Positions 1 to 8,018 of a stretch of 64,000 bases of DNA are shown here, piece by piece. This DNA comes from Lutibacter citreus (GTDB taxonomy: Bacteria > Bacteroidota > Bacteroidia > Flavobacteriales > Flavobacteriaceae). Every line of letters starts with the position of its first letter. The stretch's first letter is position 1. The stretch lies in contig NZ_QEIH01000006.1 in the NCBI RefSeq assembly GCF_003260195.1, positions 248,001 through 312,000 of the forward strand. Direction: 5' to 3'. Below the pieces are notes generated by a model, which ran no database searches, was not told the origin of the DNA, and saw only the letters and a list, made by a program, of their open reading frames with translations. The position numbers were made by a program, and so were the translations under genes.

Positions 1-1972
1 TTGGCAATCTTTGGTAACCTAATTGCCTTGATCTATCAAATGAAGTATTATCGGGCACCGATCTGGTTCCCCAACCATTTACTGCTCCACTAGTCCACAT
101 TCCCATACGACCTGCAAAACTTAATTCCATAGATTTATCCGTTGTTTCTTCCATTGAAGGCACAAAAACATCGGCAAATTGACCTGACATTAAACCTGAC
201 CAAGATTCTAGATAGTTTGAACCTAACCAAAACACATTTTTAGAACGTAGAAACACATTTGTATTTTTACCTTGCGCATATTTAGCTAACGGATACAATA
301 AATCATTCACTAAAAAGTCTAAATTTTCTTTATGATGATCTTCAACCTCTGGATAAATTAATACTGTTTTTTTACCTTTTGCCTCATCAATAACTTTTTT
401 AGTAGTGTTTAAGCTAAACATAAACGGGTCGTTTCCGTGTCCCGCCCAATAAGCAATTCCAGGCTCATTTTCATATTCTTTTGTAATAGTTTCAATAGCT
501 TCGTTTTGCGTTAGAGTATATTTTTTTCTTCTATCTCTGGCTTTTCTGTATTTTTCATTTGCTAAAGATGATCGATCAAATTTCTCTACATTTCTTAAAA
601 ATATTGAGTTTAAAAAAATAGGATTTTTATACTTTCTATCTATTTCATTTTTTAATGCCAATTCACTATTTGGCACACTTTCTGTCATTAAATAAACAGG
701 TTGTGAGTTATTTTGAGTTGATGGCTTTTTAAACTTTTTTAAATTTTCTCTAACTGAATTTGTATTGGAAATAATTTCAGCAATTTTACCTTTTGGCTTT
801 AAATTTTCAAATTCCTTTTTCCAGTTTTTGTTATCCGTATTTATAATATGAATACAGCTTCCTCCACTTTGTGAACTAGCTAAAATTATACGACCTGTTA
901 TTTCATCTTTAACCATATCGTTATAAGAATAGGTACTCATTAATCGCTCAACTTCTTTTTGTGTTGAATTTGCAGTATACAAATGAATTTGACTTCCTGC
1001 TCTTGTTAAATAAGTGTTTTTACCATTTTGATTAATAATTGCATTATGCGCTATATCATATCCAAACTTTACTTTTGTAATTTGGTTAAAACTAAATTTA
1101 TCTTGAGTTAAATTATATGTTGAAACCAACAAATCATTAGCGTGAGCAGAAGCCCCTAAAATTATTTCTTCATTACCATCATTATCAACATCTGCAACTT
1201 TAAAATCGCCCAAAGGTCTAATTCTAATTTTCTTTTTCAGTTCTTTTGTTGCTTCAATCTTTACTTTTTTAAATGGTAAATCTTCAAAAACATTGAAAAA
1301 GTACAATGTCCCAGGCACATTCATATGGTTATTTGTACCTAAAACAACCAAAACCTCGGTTCCATCAGATTTTTTAATAGATCTTATAAAATTAGACGTT
1401 GAAACATTACTTTCTGGCATTTCCTTTTTATACTTACTCCAAGGTTTTTCAATAGAAAATGTTTTAGATTTTATTTCCTTTATCATTTTTCCTTTTGAAG
1501 ACAGATAATAAATACTTTTATCAAAACCTCCAGCTACCACATAGGTTTCTTTTCCTTTTGAAATTCCATAAACAGCATACATTGGAGCATCATTTTTTTT
1601 GAAACTCCACAAGGTTTTTCCATTAGAATCTAAACAATAAATAGTACCGTTAGCATTGGCTACTAAAATTTCATCCTTACCATTACCTGTAATATCTTTA
1701 CACCAAATATCGTGATTCATAAAACCCGACAACTCATTCTTCCATAGAACTTCACCCTTATAATCTACGCCTAAAACTGTTCCTTCAAAACTTGAAGCAA
1801 CTATATATGATTTTCCTTTATTTTGAGCTGCTCTTACTTTTAAAATTGTTAATCCTGTTTCTATGCTTACAATTGCTGGATCTCCTTTTATTTCACTATT
1901 AAAGCTAATTGTATTTGCATGAATTATTGATGTAAACAACACTAATATAACTGCGTAAAAATTTTTTCTCAT
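1..1972 (-). CDS. Secreted beta-propeller/glycosidase paralogue, lambda-carrageenase-like (3' end outside window)
   Basis: The frame is open from the ATG at 1972 to the left edge, so about 657 residues are visible and the C-terminus is missing. It begins with a signal peptide (MRKNFYAVILVLFTSIIHA). Residues to about 370 carry beta-propeller blades with the motif DVDNDGNEEIILG, a typical calcium-loop FG-GAP/PQQ-like blade. The second half matches the two neighbouring paralogues segment by segment: WAGHGNDPF (WGGHGNDPY in the others), IYPEVEDHH, VFVPSMEETTDKSMELS, and RSVPDNTSFDR near the edge. It starts 7 nt after the stop of the 945-residue paralogue, so the two are almost certainly co-transcribed. 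The propeller plus C-terminal catalytic domain resembles lambda-carrageenase (GH150, about 940 residues). That assignment is from remembered architecture and not from an alignment; another galactan hydrolase is possible. Confidence 0.6.
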   Translation of the reverse strand, partial: MRKNFYAVILVLFTSIIHANTISFNSEIKGDPAIVSIETGLTILKVRAAQNKGKSYIVASSFEGTVLGVDYKGEVLWKNELSGFMNHDIWCKDITGNGKDEILVANANGTIYCLDSNGKTLWSFKKNDAPMYAVYGISKGKETYVVAGGFDKSIYYLSSKGKMIKEIKSKTFSIEKPWSKYKKEMPESNVSTSNFIRSIKKSDGTEVLVVLGTNNHMNVPGTLYFFNVFEDLPFKKVKIEATKELKKKIRIRPLGDFKVADVDNDGNEEIILGASAHANDLLVSTYNLTQDKFSFNQITKVKFGYDIAHNAIINQNGKNTYLTRAGSQIHLYTANSTQKEVERLMSTYSYNDMVKDEITGRIILASSQSGGSCIHIINTDNKNWKKEFENLKPKGKIAEIISNTNSVRENLKKFKKPSTQNNSQPVYLMTESVPNSELALKNEIDRKYKNPIFLNSIFLRNVEKFDRSSLANEKYRKARDRRKKYTLTQNEAIETITKEYENEPGIAYWAGHGNDPFMFSLNTTKKVIDEAKGKKTVLIYPEVEDHHKENLDFLVNDLLYPLAKYAQGKNTNVFLRSKNVFWLGSNYLESWSGLMSGQFADVFVPSMEETTDKSMELSFAGRMGMWTSGAVNGWGTRSVPDNTSFDRSRQLGYQRLP

Positions 1973-1979
1973 ATGTTAA

Positions 1980-4817
1980 TTATTGAAGAGGTTTTTCTAA
2001 TTCTATATCTATAAATTTGAACATTCCACAAGGAATATTTATGGTAATTTGTTTTGTTTTATTAGTTTCAAAATTCTCGCCATTTAAAATATCAACCACG
2101 TTTTTAGAATTAATTGTATTAAAGGTTACAACCGCCTTTCTATCATTTGGATTTAAATATCCGTTATCTACAATGGTTAATCTTAAATGTTTTGGTGACG
2201 TTTGCGCTACAACCCAAGCAACGTTACCTTTAACAGTTATAGGCAGCAATTTAGCACTTTCTTTAATACTTTTTTCAACCGTTTTATAATAAGAATTTGC
2301 CAAAAATTGTTGTTTACCGTCTTTTGAAAAATAATCTTTCCCATCGGTTAAAAACTCCTTCATTATATTTTTATAAATGGGATGTAAATGATCTGTAAGT
2401 TTGCCTCTTGGAGCAGCTTTATCTGCAAAAACCCCGTTTTGAGGAGGTGTAATTAATACCAATCCATTTTCATAGGAAGGCAAAAAATTCACTCTTCTAT
2501 CTTTTACACCTGCTGCGTATTTTGAAAAATCCCAATCCGTAACTGGGGCACCAGGCCAAGAACCATTTAAATGACTAAACACAAAATGATTATTTTCTTC
2601 AAATTCCTGATTGTAAAAAGTAGTCCATTTTGTATTGCTACTTTCTTCTAAAAATTGTTCATTTGGAGGAAGCATACTTAAATGCACTGGTGAAAAACTA
2701 ACTATTTCTTCACGCTTTGGAACATACAAAGCTCCCTTAGCAATTAACTCCCACAACATACTCATATATTCCTGATCTACTGGAAAATTGTGTAAATACT
2801 GAGCGCCTTGTGAAATTTGATATACCATTGTTCTTAAAAAATGGTTTGGTAACATTTGATGTGAATGTTGTCTTAACCTATCTAAACTAGGGTTGTCTCT
2901 TGCACAACGCGAACCCCAACTATCAGTAGCTCCACTTGTCCAAATTCCTAATCGAGAAGCTAAACTTAACTCCATAGATTTATCGGTTGTTTCTTCCATT
3001 GAAGGAACAAAAACACTAGAAAACTCACCAGACAATAATCGAGACCACATTGGTAAATATACATTCGCTTGCCAGAATGAATGTTTGGTACGTACATAAA
3101 TTTGACCATTTTTATCACTCGCGTGTTTAGCTAACGGATAAAAATAATCTTCCATTACATAGGCAAAGTTGTCTGAATGATCTTCCAATTCAGGGAAAAT
3201 CTGCACTGTTTTTTTACCGTTTGCACCATCCAATATTTTTTTATTTGTACTTAACTGGTACATATATGGATCATTTCCATGACCACCCCAATAAGATATT
3301 CCTGGAGCGTTCTCATATTTTGGAAGTACTTTTTCAAGTATTTCATCCTGACTTAAAATATATTTCATTCTACCATCTCTTCGCTCTCTATAACGTTGGT
3401 TTAAAATACCTGAACGATCCCATTTTTCTTTATCTGAATTTGCTCCATTTAAAAATACTGGGCTCGAATAATTGGTTTTAATATCTTCAACCAAATCTTT
3501 AACAGTACTTGGAATAGATTCAGACATTAAATATACTGGCAAAGGAGTTCGCTCTCTTTTTGGAGCTTTAAAAATTTTTAAACTCTCTCTAAGAGATACA
3601 GAGTTCTTTAAAATCTTAGCTATTTTTCCTTTAGGATTAAAATTCTCATAAGCTGTTTTCCAATGCTTATTCTCAGTATTAATTATAGAAATACAACTAC
3701 CTCCACTCTGAGCACTTGCTAGTATAATATTACCAGTTTTAGTATCCTTCCACATATCATTAAAAGAATATTTATTTACTAAAACCTGGGTCTTGTTTAT
3801 ACTAAAATCTAATGGTACCAATAAAATTCTAGCACCAAATAAAACAAAATATTTAGGCACTCCATTATCAGAAATTAATTCTGGTTGAGCAATGCGATAC
3901 CCAAATTTATCAATTCCATTTTTTATAGCATTAATATGATATTGACTTTGAATATCACTATTTATATCAACTTTTAATAAACTAGCAGTTTGAATCATTC
4001 CTGTACTTCCTACAATAAGCTCTTCATTCCCATCACCGTCTGAATCTACGCTACGTAACTCTCCTAAAGGCCTTACCCCTTCTAAGATAATAGTTTTATA
4101 AGGCTTCTCTTCTAACGGATTGAATAGATAAACAGAACCTCTAGCTTGAATTGCCATTGTATGAATAACACCATGCACAGCCAACACTTCTTTTCCATCT
4201 GCTTTTTTTACTTTTCTAATAAAATTAGCAATATGACACGTACTATCTGGAATAGCTTTTGGATAAGGTTGCCAAGGATTTTCGACTGAATAATTATATG
4301 AAGAAATTTCTTTAACTAACTTTCCTTCTGAAGACAAATAATAGATGCTTTTATCATAACCTCCACAAACTACATAGTTTTTATCATCTTTTTTTATGGT
4401 ACAAACAGAATACATTGGAGCATTATTCTGCTTGAATTCCCATAATAATTCACCTTTATTATTTAAACAATATAACGTTCCGTTTGCATTTGCAACTAAA
4501 ATTTCATCAATACCGTTACCCGTAATATCTTCACACCATAAATCGTGGTTCATAAAACCTGATAGCTCATTTTTCCAAAATACTTTTCCACTATAAGAAA
4601 CTCCTATAATTGTTCCTTCGTAGCTAGATGCAACTATATATGAAGTAGCCTTATTTTGGGCTGTTCTAATTTTTGAAATTGTATAACCTGTATCAAAACT
4701 CAAAAACCCATTATTAGAAACAGACTTTGCGTTTTGAGCATTTAAATTAGCTTGAAACAAATTTGTAATTAATAGAAATAAAACTATTAAAAATTGTGAT
4801 ATTTTATTCAACTTCAT
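1980..4817 (-). CDS. Secreted beta-propeller/glycosidase paralogue, lambda-carrageenase-like (GH150 candidate)
   Basis: 945 residues with a signal peptide ending near LFQANLNAQ. Residues about 35-370 form propeller blades (NNKGELLWEFK, DSDGDGNEELIVGS). From about residue 420 comes a domain that looks like a glycoside hydrolase barrel: YLMSESIPS, GISYWGGHGNDPYMY at about 505-520, IFPELEDHSD, VRTKHSFWQ, VFVPSMEETTDKSMELS, a PVDQEYMSMLWELIAKGAL helix and WPGAPVTDWDFSKYA. The acidic residues in PELED and EE are candidates for catalysis, by inference only. Size and architecture fit lambda-carrageenase CglA-type enzymes (about 940 residues, N-terminal propeller). There is no T9SS tail and no lipobox, so it is either periplasmic or released. 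It has its own upstream region (4818-5007) behind a terminator and is followed 7 nt later by the third paralogue. Confidence 0.6.
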   Translation of the reverse strand: MKLNKISQFLIVLFLLITNLFQANLNAQNAKSVSNNGFLSFDTGYTISKIRTAQNKATSYIVASSYEGTIIGVSYSGKVFWKNELSGFMNHDLWCEDITGNGIDEILVANANGTLYCLNNKGELLWEFKQNNAPMYSVCTIKKDDKNYVVCGGYDKSIYYLSSEGKLVKEISSYNYSVENPWQPYPKAIPDSTCHIANFIRKVKKADGKEVLAVHGVIHTMAIQARGSVYLFNPLEEKPYKTIILEGVRPLGELRSVDSDGDGNEELIVGSTGMIQTASLLKVDINSDIQSQYHINAIKNGIDKFGYRIAQPELISDNGVPKYFVLFGARILLVPLDFSINKTQVLVNKYSFNDMWKDTKTGNIILASAQSGGSCISIINTENKHWKTAYENFNPKGKIAKILKNSVSLRESLKIFKAPKRERTPLPVYLMSESIPSTVKDLVEDIKTNYSSPVFLNGANSDKEKWDRSGILNQRYRERRDGRMKYILSQDEILEKVLPKYENAPGISYWGGHGNDPYMYQLSTNKKILDGANGKKTVQIFPELEDHSDNFAYVMEDYFYPLAKHASDKNGQIYVRTKHSFWQANVYLPMWSRLLSGEFSSVFVPSMEETTDKSMELSLASRLGIWTSGATDSWGSRCARDNPSLDRLRQHSHQMLPNHFLRTMVYQISQGAQYLHNFPVDQEYMSMLWELIAKGALYVPKREEIVSFSPVHLSMLPPNEQFLEESSNTKWTTFYNQEFEENNHFVFSHLNGSWPGAPVTDWDFSKYAAGVKDRRVNFLPSYENGLVLITPPQNGVFADKAAPRGKLTDHLHPIYKNIMKEFLTDGKDYFSKDGKQQFLANSYYKTVEKSIKESAKLLPITVKGNVAWVVAQTSPKHLRLTIVDNGYLNPNDRKAVVTFNTINSKNVVDILNGENFETNKTKQITINIPCGMFKFIDIELEKPLQ

Positions 4818-4916
4818 TTTATATCTTCTTTATAATTAACCTCTTTTAAAGAATTAATTTCAACATGAAAATCAGCTCTTAAATTTTTATTATAATTTAA
4901 GATTGAAACTTCAGTA

Positions 4917-4924
4917 TAAAAATA
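4917..4924 (-). promoter_or_regulatory. Candidate -7 box for the 945-residue gene
   Basis: Minus strand reads TATTTTTA, a near match to the Bacteroidota -7 consensus TAnnTTTG. It lies about 100 nt upstream of the start codon and about 40 nt downstream of the shared motif at 4961-4984. No convincing -33 TTG was seen. Confidence 0.3.
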
Positions 4925-4960
4925 GACTTCTTCATATAGATGTTAAAATAACAACTACTA

Positions 4961-4984
4961 GTAAAATGTTTTGTATCTGTTAAT
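4961..4984 (-). promoter_or_regulatory. Candidate operator shared by locus promoters
   Basis: On the plus strand this reads GTAAAATGTTTTGTATCTGT followed by TAAT. A similar string, GTAAAACTTTGTAGCTACT followed by AAT, lies upstream of the 977-residue paralogue at 10995-11016, and GTATCTGT recurs upstream of the 370-residue gene at 7930-7937. It is a plausible binding site for the hybrid two-component regulator encoded in this locus. That is inference from similarity and position. Confidence 0.3.
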
Positions 4985-5008
4985 CTTTTTAATGTATGTA
5001 TGGGTATA

Positions 5009-5036
5009 AAAAAAGGAAGCGCAAACTTCCTTTTTA
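5009..5036 (-). terminator. Rho-independent terminator after the 436-residue gene
   Basis: AAAAAGGAAG, loop CGCAAA, CTTCCTTTTT: a perfect 10-bp stem with U-tracts in both orientations. It sits between two minus-strand genes and so probably ends the transcript of the 436-residue gene (stop at 5252). Apart from this hairpin and the motifs at 4917-4984, the 434-bp gap 4818-5251 shows nothing. Confidence 0.75.
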
Positions 5037-5251
5037 TAACATATTAATCAAACAAAATAACATGAATCTTTAACTGTATTAAATACATATTCTAAAACTT
5101 AAAAACATCTTATTTTTACAAAGTTTAAAAGTATAACAATCTCTAAATGAATGTGTACCCCTTAATACATATTTTGTACCTATGCGTAAAAAAGACCACC
5201 TAATTAAAATAGACAGCCTTTTTTTGTATTCTTAATAAAAAAAATAAATTC

Positions 5252-6562
5252 TTATTTTATTTGTATTTTCTTACTATAAAACCTTCCTTCAGATTGTACT
5301 TTTACAATGTACAATCCACTAGACAATTCTTCAACTGGCATTCTATAGCTTTTATTTGCATTTTTAATGTTCTTTACTTCAACACCCTTTAGATTATAAA
5401 CGCCAATTTCACTTCCGTAAGGACAGTCTATACTTAATTCAGCACTAGCTGGATTTGGGTAAATATTTACACCTTCTAATTGTTGATAATCTTCAACACC
5501 TAATGTAGCTGCATAAACAATTTCTCCTGTAGTCCTTTGCGCTAATGCTCCTGGAGCACCATCATGAGTAATATAACTTAATTGTGTTGGAGTAAGTGTT
5601 GTGGTAAATTTTAGCACATCTTCCTTGAAACCTACAATATTAAGTTTTACCAAAGTATATGCTCCTTCAGTAGTTATATCCCCTGCAGTTACGTTTAAAA
5701 CTGTATTCTTAATATTTAAGGTTAAGGTATTATTATCTTGTTTAAAATTAAAACCTTTAATATTATCTTGGTTTGCATTAATATTTATTGTTAAGTCGCT
5801 ACCATCTTCATCTGCTGTTGCTGTGATTTGGCCTTCAATTGAATTCGCTCCATTTATGGTTACTGAACCTCCGTTGTTTCTTAATAATAATTCTGTATTA
5901 ACATCTCTAAATAAATTTATAGAGTTAATTAACACATCATAAATACTTCCAGATGAAACGTCCCCTGAATGATTAGTTAAATCAGATCCACTTCCAAATA
6001 CTATATTAGAATTAGTTTGTTTATGAATAAAAATGTTTCCAGCTCCTTCAATTATACCATTAAATTCCATCACATTATTAGATTCATTGTCAATTCTTAA
6101 TGTTTTATTTATTATTGTTAAGGTTTTATTGGCTGAAAAAATAATTTTATTATTGATATGACCAGCTGTTGTTTCTATAACTGCAGTAGTATTACCAGAA
6201 GGATTTGTATCAATTTCTAGATCACAATTAAAATTTAAAACTGCATTTTGTTGATTTAAAATAACATATTCTTGATCCAAACATTTTAATGTTAAAGTAG
6301 TACCCATCACACCTGTTATTGAATGATCACCACCAACACCCAAAACTATACCTGAAGCTACGCCTGGAACATTTAGAATTGGACTTGCCTCAAGAGTTAC
6401 CAAATCGTTTGCATCCGGAATTCCTGCAGACCAATTACCTGGTGTATCCCAATTACTATTACTAATATCTGCATTTGTAAATGTCGTTTGCGCATTTAAG
6501 TGAATATGCAACCCTACAACTATAAAAAGCAATAAAAAAAAATTACGTAATTTTATATCCAT
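5252..6562 (-). CDS. Secreted beta-helix-like protein with T9SS sorting tail
   Basis: 436 residues. Signal peptide MDIKLRNFFLLLFIVVGLHI with cleavage near LNAQ. Residues about 25-345 are a series of short beta-strand repeats rich in N, T, I and V (NWDTPGNWSAGIPDANDLV near the start, then IIFSANKTLTIINKTL, SGDVSSGSIYDVLINS), as in parallel beta-helix or pectin-lyase-like surface proteins. No catalytic motif was recognised. The last ~75 residues are a type A T9SS sorting domain: VNIYPNPASAELSID, LKGVEVKNIKN, LSSGLYIVKV, KKIQIK. It should therefore cross the outer membrane through T9SS. It sits inside the polysaccharide locus between the carrageenase-like genes, so a substrate-binding or surface role is plausible but unproven. 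It has its own promoter at 6613-6641. Confidence 0.7.
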   Translation of the reverse strand: MDIKLRNFFLLLFIVVGLHIHLNAQTTFTNADISNSNWDTPGNWSAGIPDANDLVTLEASPILNVPGVASGIVLGVGGDHSITGVMGTTLTLKCLDQEYVILNQQNAVLNFNCDLEIDTNPSGNTTAVIETTAGHINNKIIFSANKTLTIINKTLRIDNESNNVMEFNGIIEGAGNIFIHKQTNSNIVFGSGSDLTNHSGDVSSGSIYDVLINSINLFRDVNTELLLRNNGGSVTINGANSIEGQITATADEDGSDLTININANQDNIKGFNFKQDNNTLTLNIKNTVLNVTAGDITTEGAYTLVKLNIVGFKEDVLKFTTTLTPTQLSYITHDGAPGALAQRTTGEIVYAATLGVEDYQQLEGVNIYPNPASAELSIDCPYGSEIGVYNLKGVEVKNIKNANKSYRMPVEELSSGLYIVKVQSEGRFYSKKIQIK

Positions 6563-6612
6563 ATTATGTATAATTAAAAAAACGGGGACATTTTATTAAT
6601 GTGGGAACTTTA

Positions 6613-6641
6613 CAAAAATAGAAAAATTTGTAAAGCAACAA
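6613..6641 (-). promoter_or_regulatory. Promoter of the 436-residue gene, with inverted repeat
   Basis: On the minus strand TTG (6641-6639) is followed 18 nt later by TATTTTTG (6620-6613), a full match to the Bacteroidota -33/-7 arrangement. A perfect 9-bp inverted repeat CTTTACAAA (6608-6616) / TTTGTAAAG (6627-6635) overlaps the core promoter and could be an operator. Confidence 0.5.
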
Positions 6642-6688
6642 GCCATAATCTCTCTATATATACCTGAAAACACTTAAGTTACTAAATA

Positions 6689-7801
6689 CTATCTTATTAT
6701 AATTTTTCTTTTAAATGAATTCTCATTATTAATAATATTCACGGTATACAATCCTTTAGATAAATTGCTAGTATCAATAATTACAAAACCATTTGATTTT
6801 TCTATTCTCTTAACTAAAGAGCCTAAACTATTGTGCATTAAAACAGTACTATTTATTGGCGTTTTTATATAAAGAAGACTTGAAACTGGATTTGGATACA
6901 CTAAAATGTCATTTAACATATCCACATTTTTCGCAAAAACACCTTCACAATTAATGGTTGTTGATACCTCTAATAAATCACCAGGAAGAACGTTAATTTC
7001 AAAATTATAAAACTGTGTTTCTAAAACAGTTTCACCATTAATTTTCACATTAAAAGGCGGTGTCCCCTTTTCTATCTGAACACTTGCTTTATTAGCTTTT
7101 ATTGAGGCCTTTCCAGAAATTGTATTTCCTTCTTCAATTTTTACATTAAAACATCTTTCAAAGTTTTTTTCGGCTAAAAAGATACAAAGTACGTATTCAC
7201 CTGGATTTATATTTTCGAGAATGGTTTTATCAGAAAAAGTACTTTTATGAATACCATTTAATGTAATTGCATAGTTTTCTGTTGAACCTGCATCAATTTC
7301 AATGGTACCATTATTTTTATCTGCACAAGTTTCTCCTGTTGTTTGTATGGTGAATTTATCATCAAAAACTTCATTAGCCTTCAATACTATAGCTATATCA
7401 TCTATATAAAAATTTCCTTCTCCAACTCCAAAAATTGTATCCTCTATTAATTGAATTATTAATAATCCTCCTTCAACTGAATTATCAATAGAAAATTCGT
7501 TTGTTAAAGTAACCCATTTACCGATTTCAATATCTTCAAATTCCCAAACTAAAGATTTCCCAATAGGCTTTATAGTTGTTTTTATTCCTTCAATATAAGC
7601 ATTAGGTTCAACCCAAACTTTTAAAGACATTTGGTAAGATCCTTCTTGCAAATTAAGTTTCGCATCTTCTACTGATTCGCCTCCAATAATTTTATAGGTA
7701 ATCTGATTGTATTTTTGAGAATACAACTGAGCTGAAATTAACAGAAACCCTACAAAGAAAGTAAAAAAACTAAGTTGTTGTTTTTTAAAATTCATTTTCA
7801 A
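6689..7801 (-). CDS. Secreted protein with carbohydrate-binding-like domain and T9SS sorting tail
   Basis: 370 residues with a signal peptide (hydrophobic FFTFFVGFLLISAQLYSQ). Residues about 35-145 look like a CBM4/9-type jelly roll: EGSYQMSLKVWVEPNAYI, then GKWVTLTNEFSIDN and the closing strand GNFYIDDIAIV, the usual YIDD signature of this fold. Residues about 150-290 are two beta-rich modules with paired cysteines (ETCADKNNGTIEID, GEYVLCIFLAEKNFERCF), similar to SprB/gingipain-adhesin-type repeats. The C-terminus is a T9SS type A sorting tail (ILVYPNPVSSLLYI, LSKGLYTVNI, KRKIIIR). No catalytic motif was seen. Its place between carrageenase-like genes suggests a secreted polysaccharide-binding accessory protein. 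The upstream gap 7802-8018 contains GTATCTGT, part of the putative operator. Confidence 0.7.
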   Translation of the reverse strand: MKMNFKKQQLSFFTFFVGFLLISAQLYSQKYNQITYKIIGGESVEDAKLNLQEGSYQMSLKVWVEPNAYIEGIKTTIKPIGKSLVWEFEDIEIGKWVTLTNEFSIDNSVEGGLLIIQLIEDTIFGVGEGNFYIDDIAIVLKANEVFDDKFTIQTTGETCADKNNGTIEIDAGSTENYAITLNGIHKSTFSDKTILENINPGEYVLCIFLAEKNFERCFNVKIEEGNTISGKASIKANKASVQIEKGTPPFNVKINGETVLETQFYNFEINVLPGDLLEVSTTINCEGVFAKNVDMLNDILVYPNPVSSLLYIKTPINSTVLMHNSLGSLVKRIEKSNGFVIIDTSNLSKGLYTVNIINNENSFKRKIIIR

Positions 7802-8018
7802 TATTATTAATTGTATTGTCTTTTTTTATCATTTAGTTGTTGTACCAATTTATACTTCGGCTTTGCTCCGCAACCTGGAACTAATAGAAGTAGAAGTGTG
7901 TCTTTTTTAATAATAATGTGCACTTTTAAGTATCTGTAACATGGACTTCTTAACCCTTGTTAAGAATCACAAACCTTTTATATTTATAATATTTAGCACA
8001 CATTTATTTTTTATAAAT

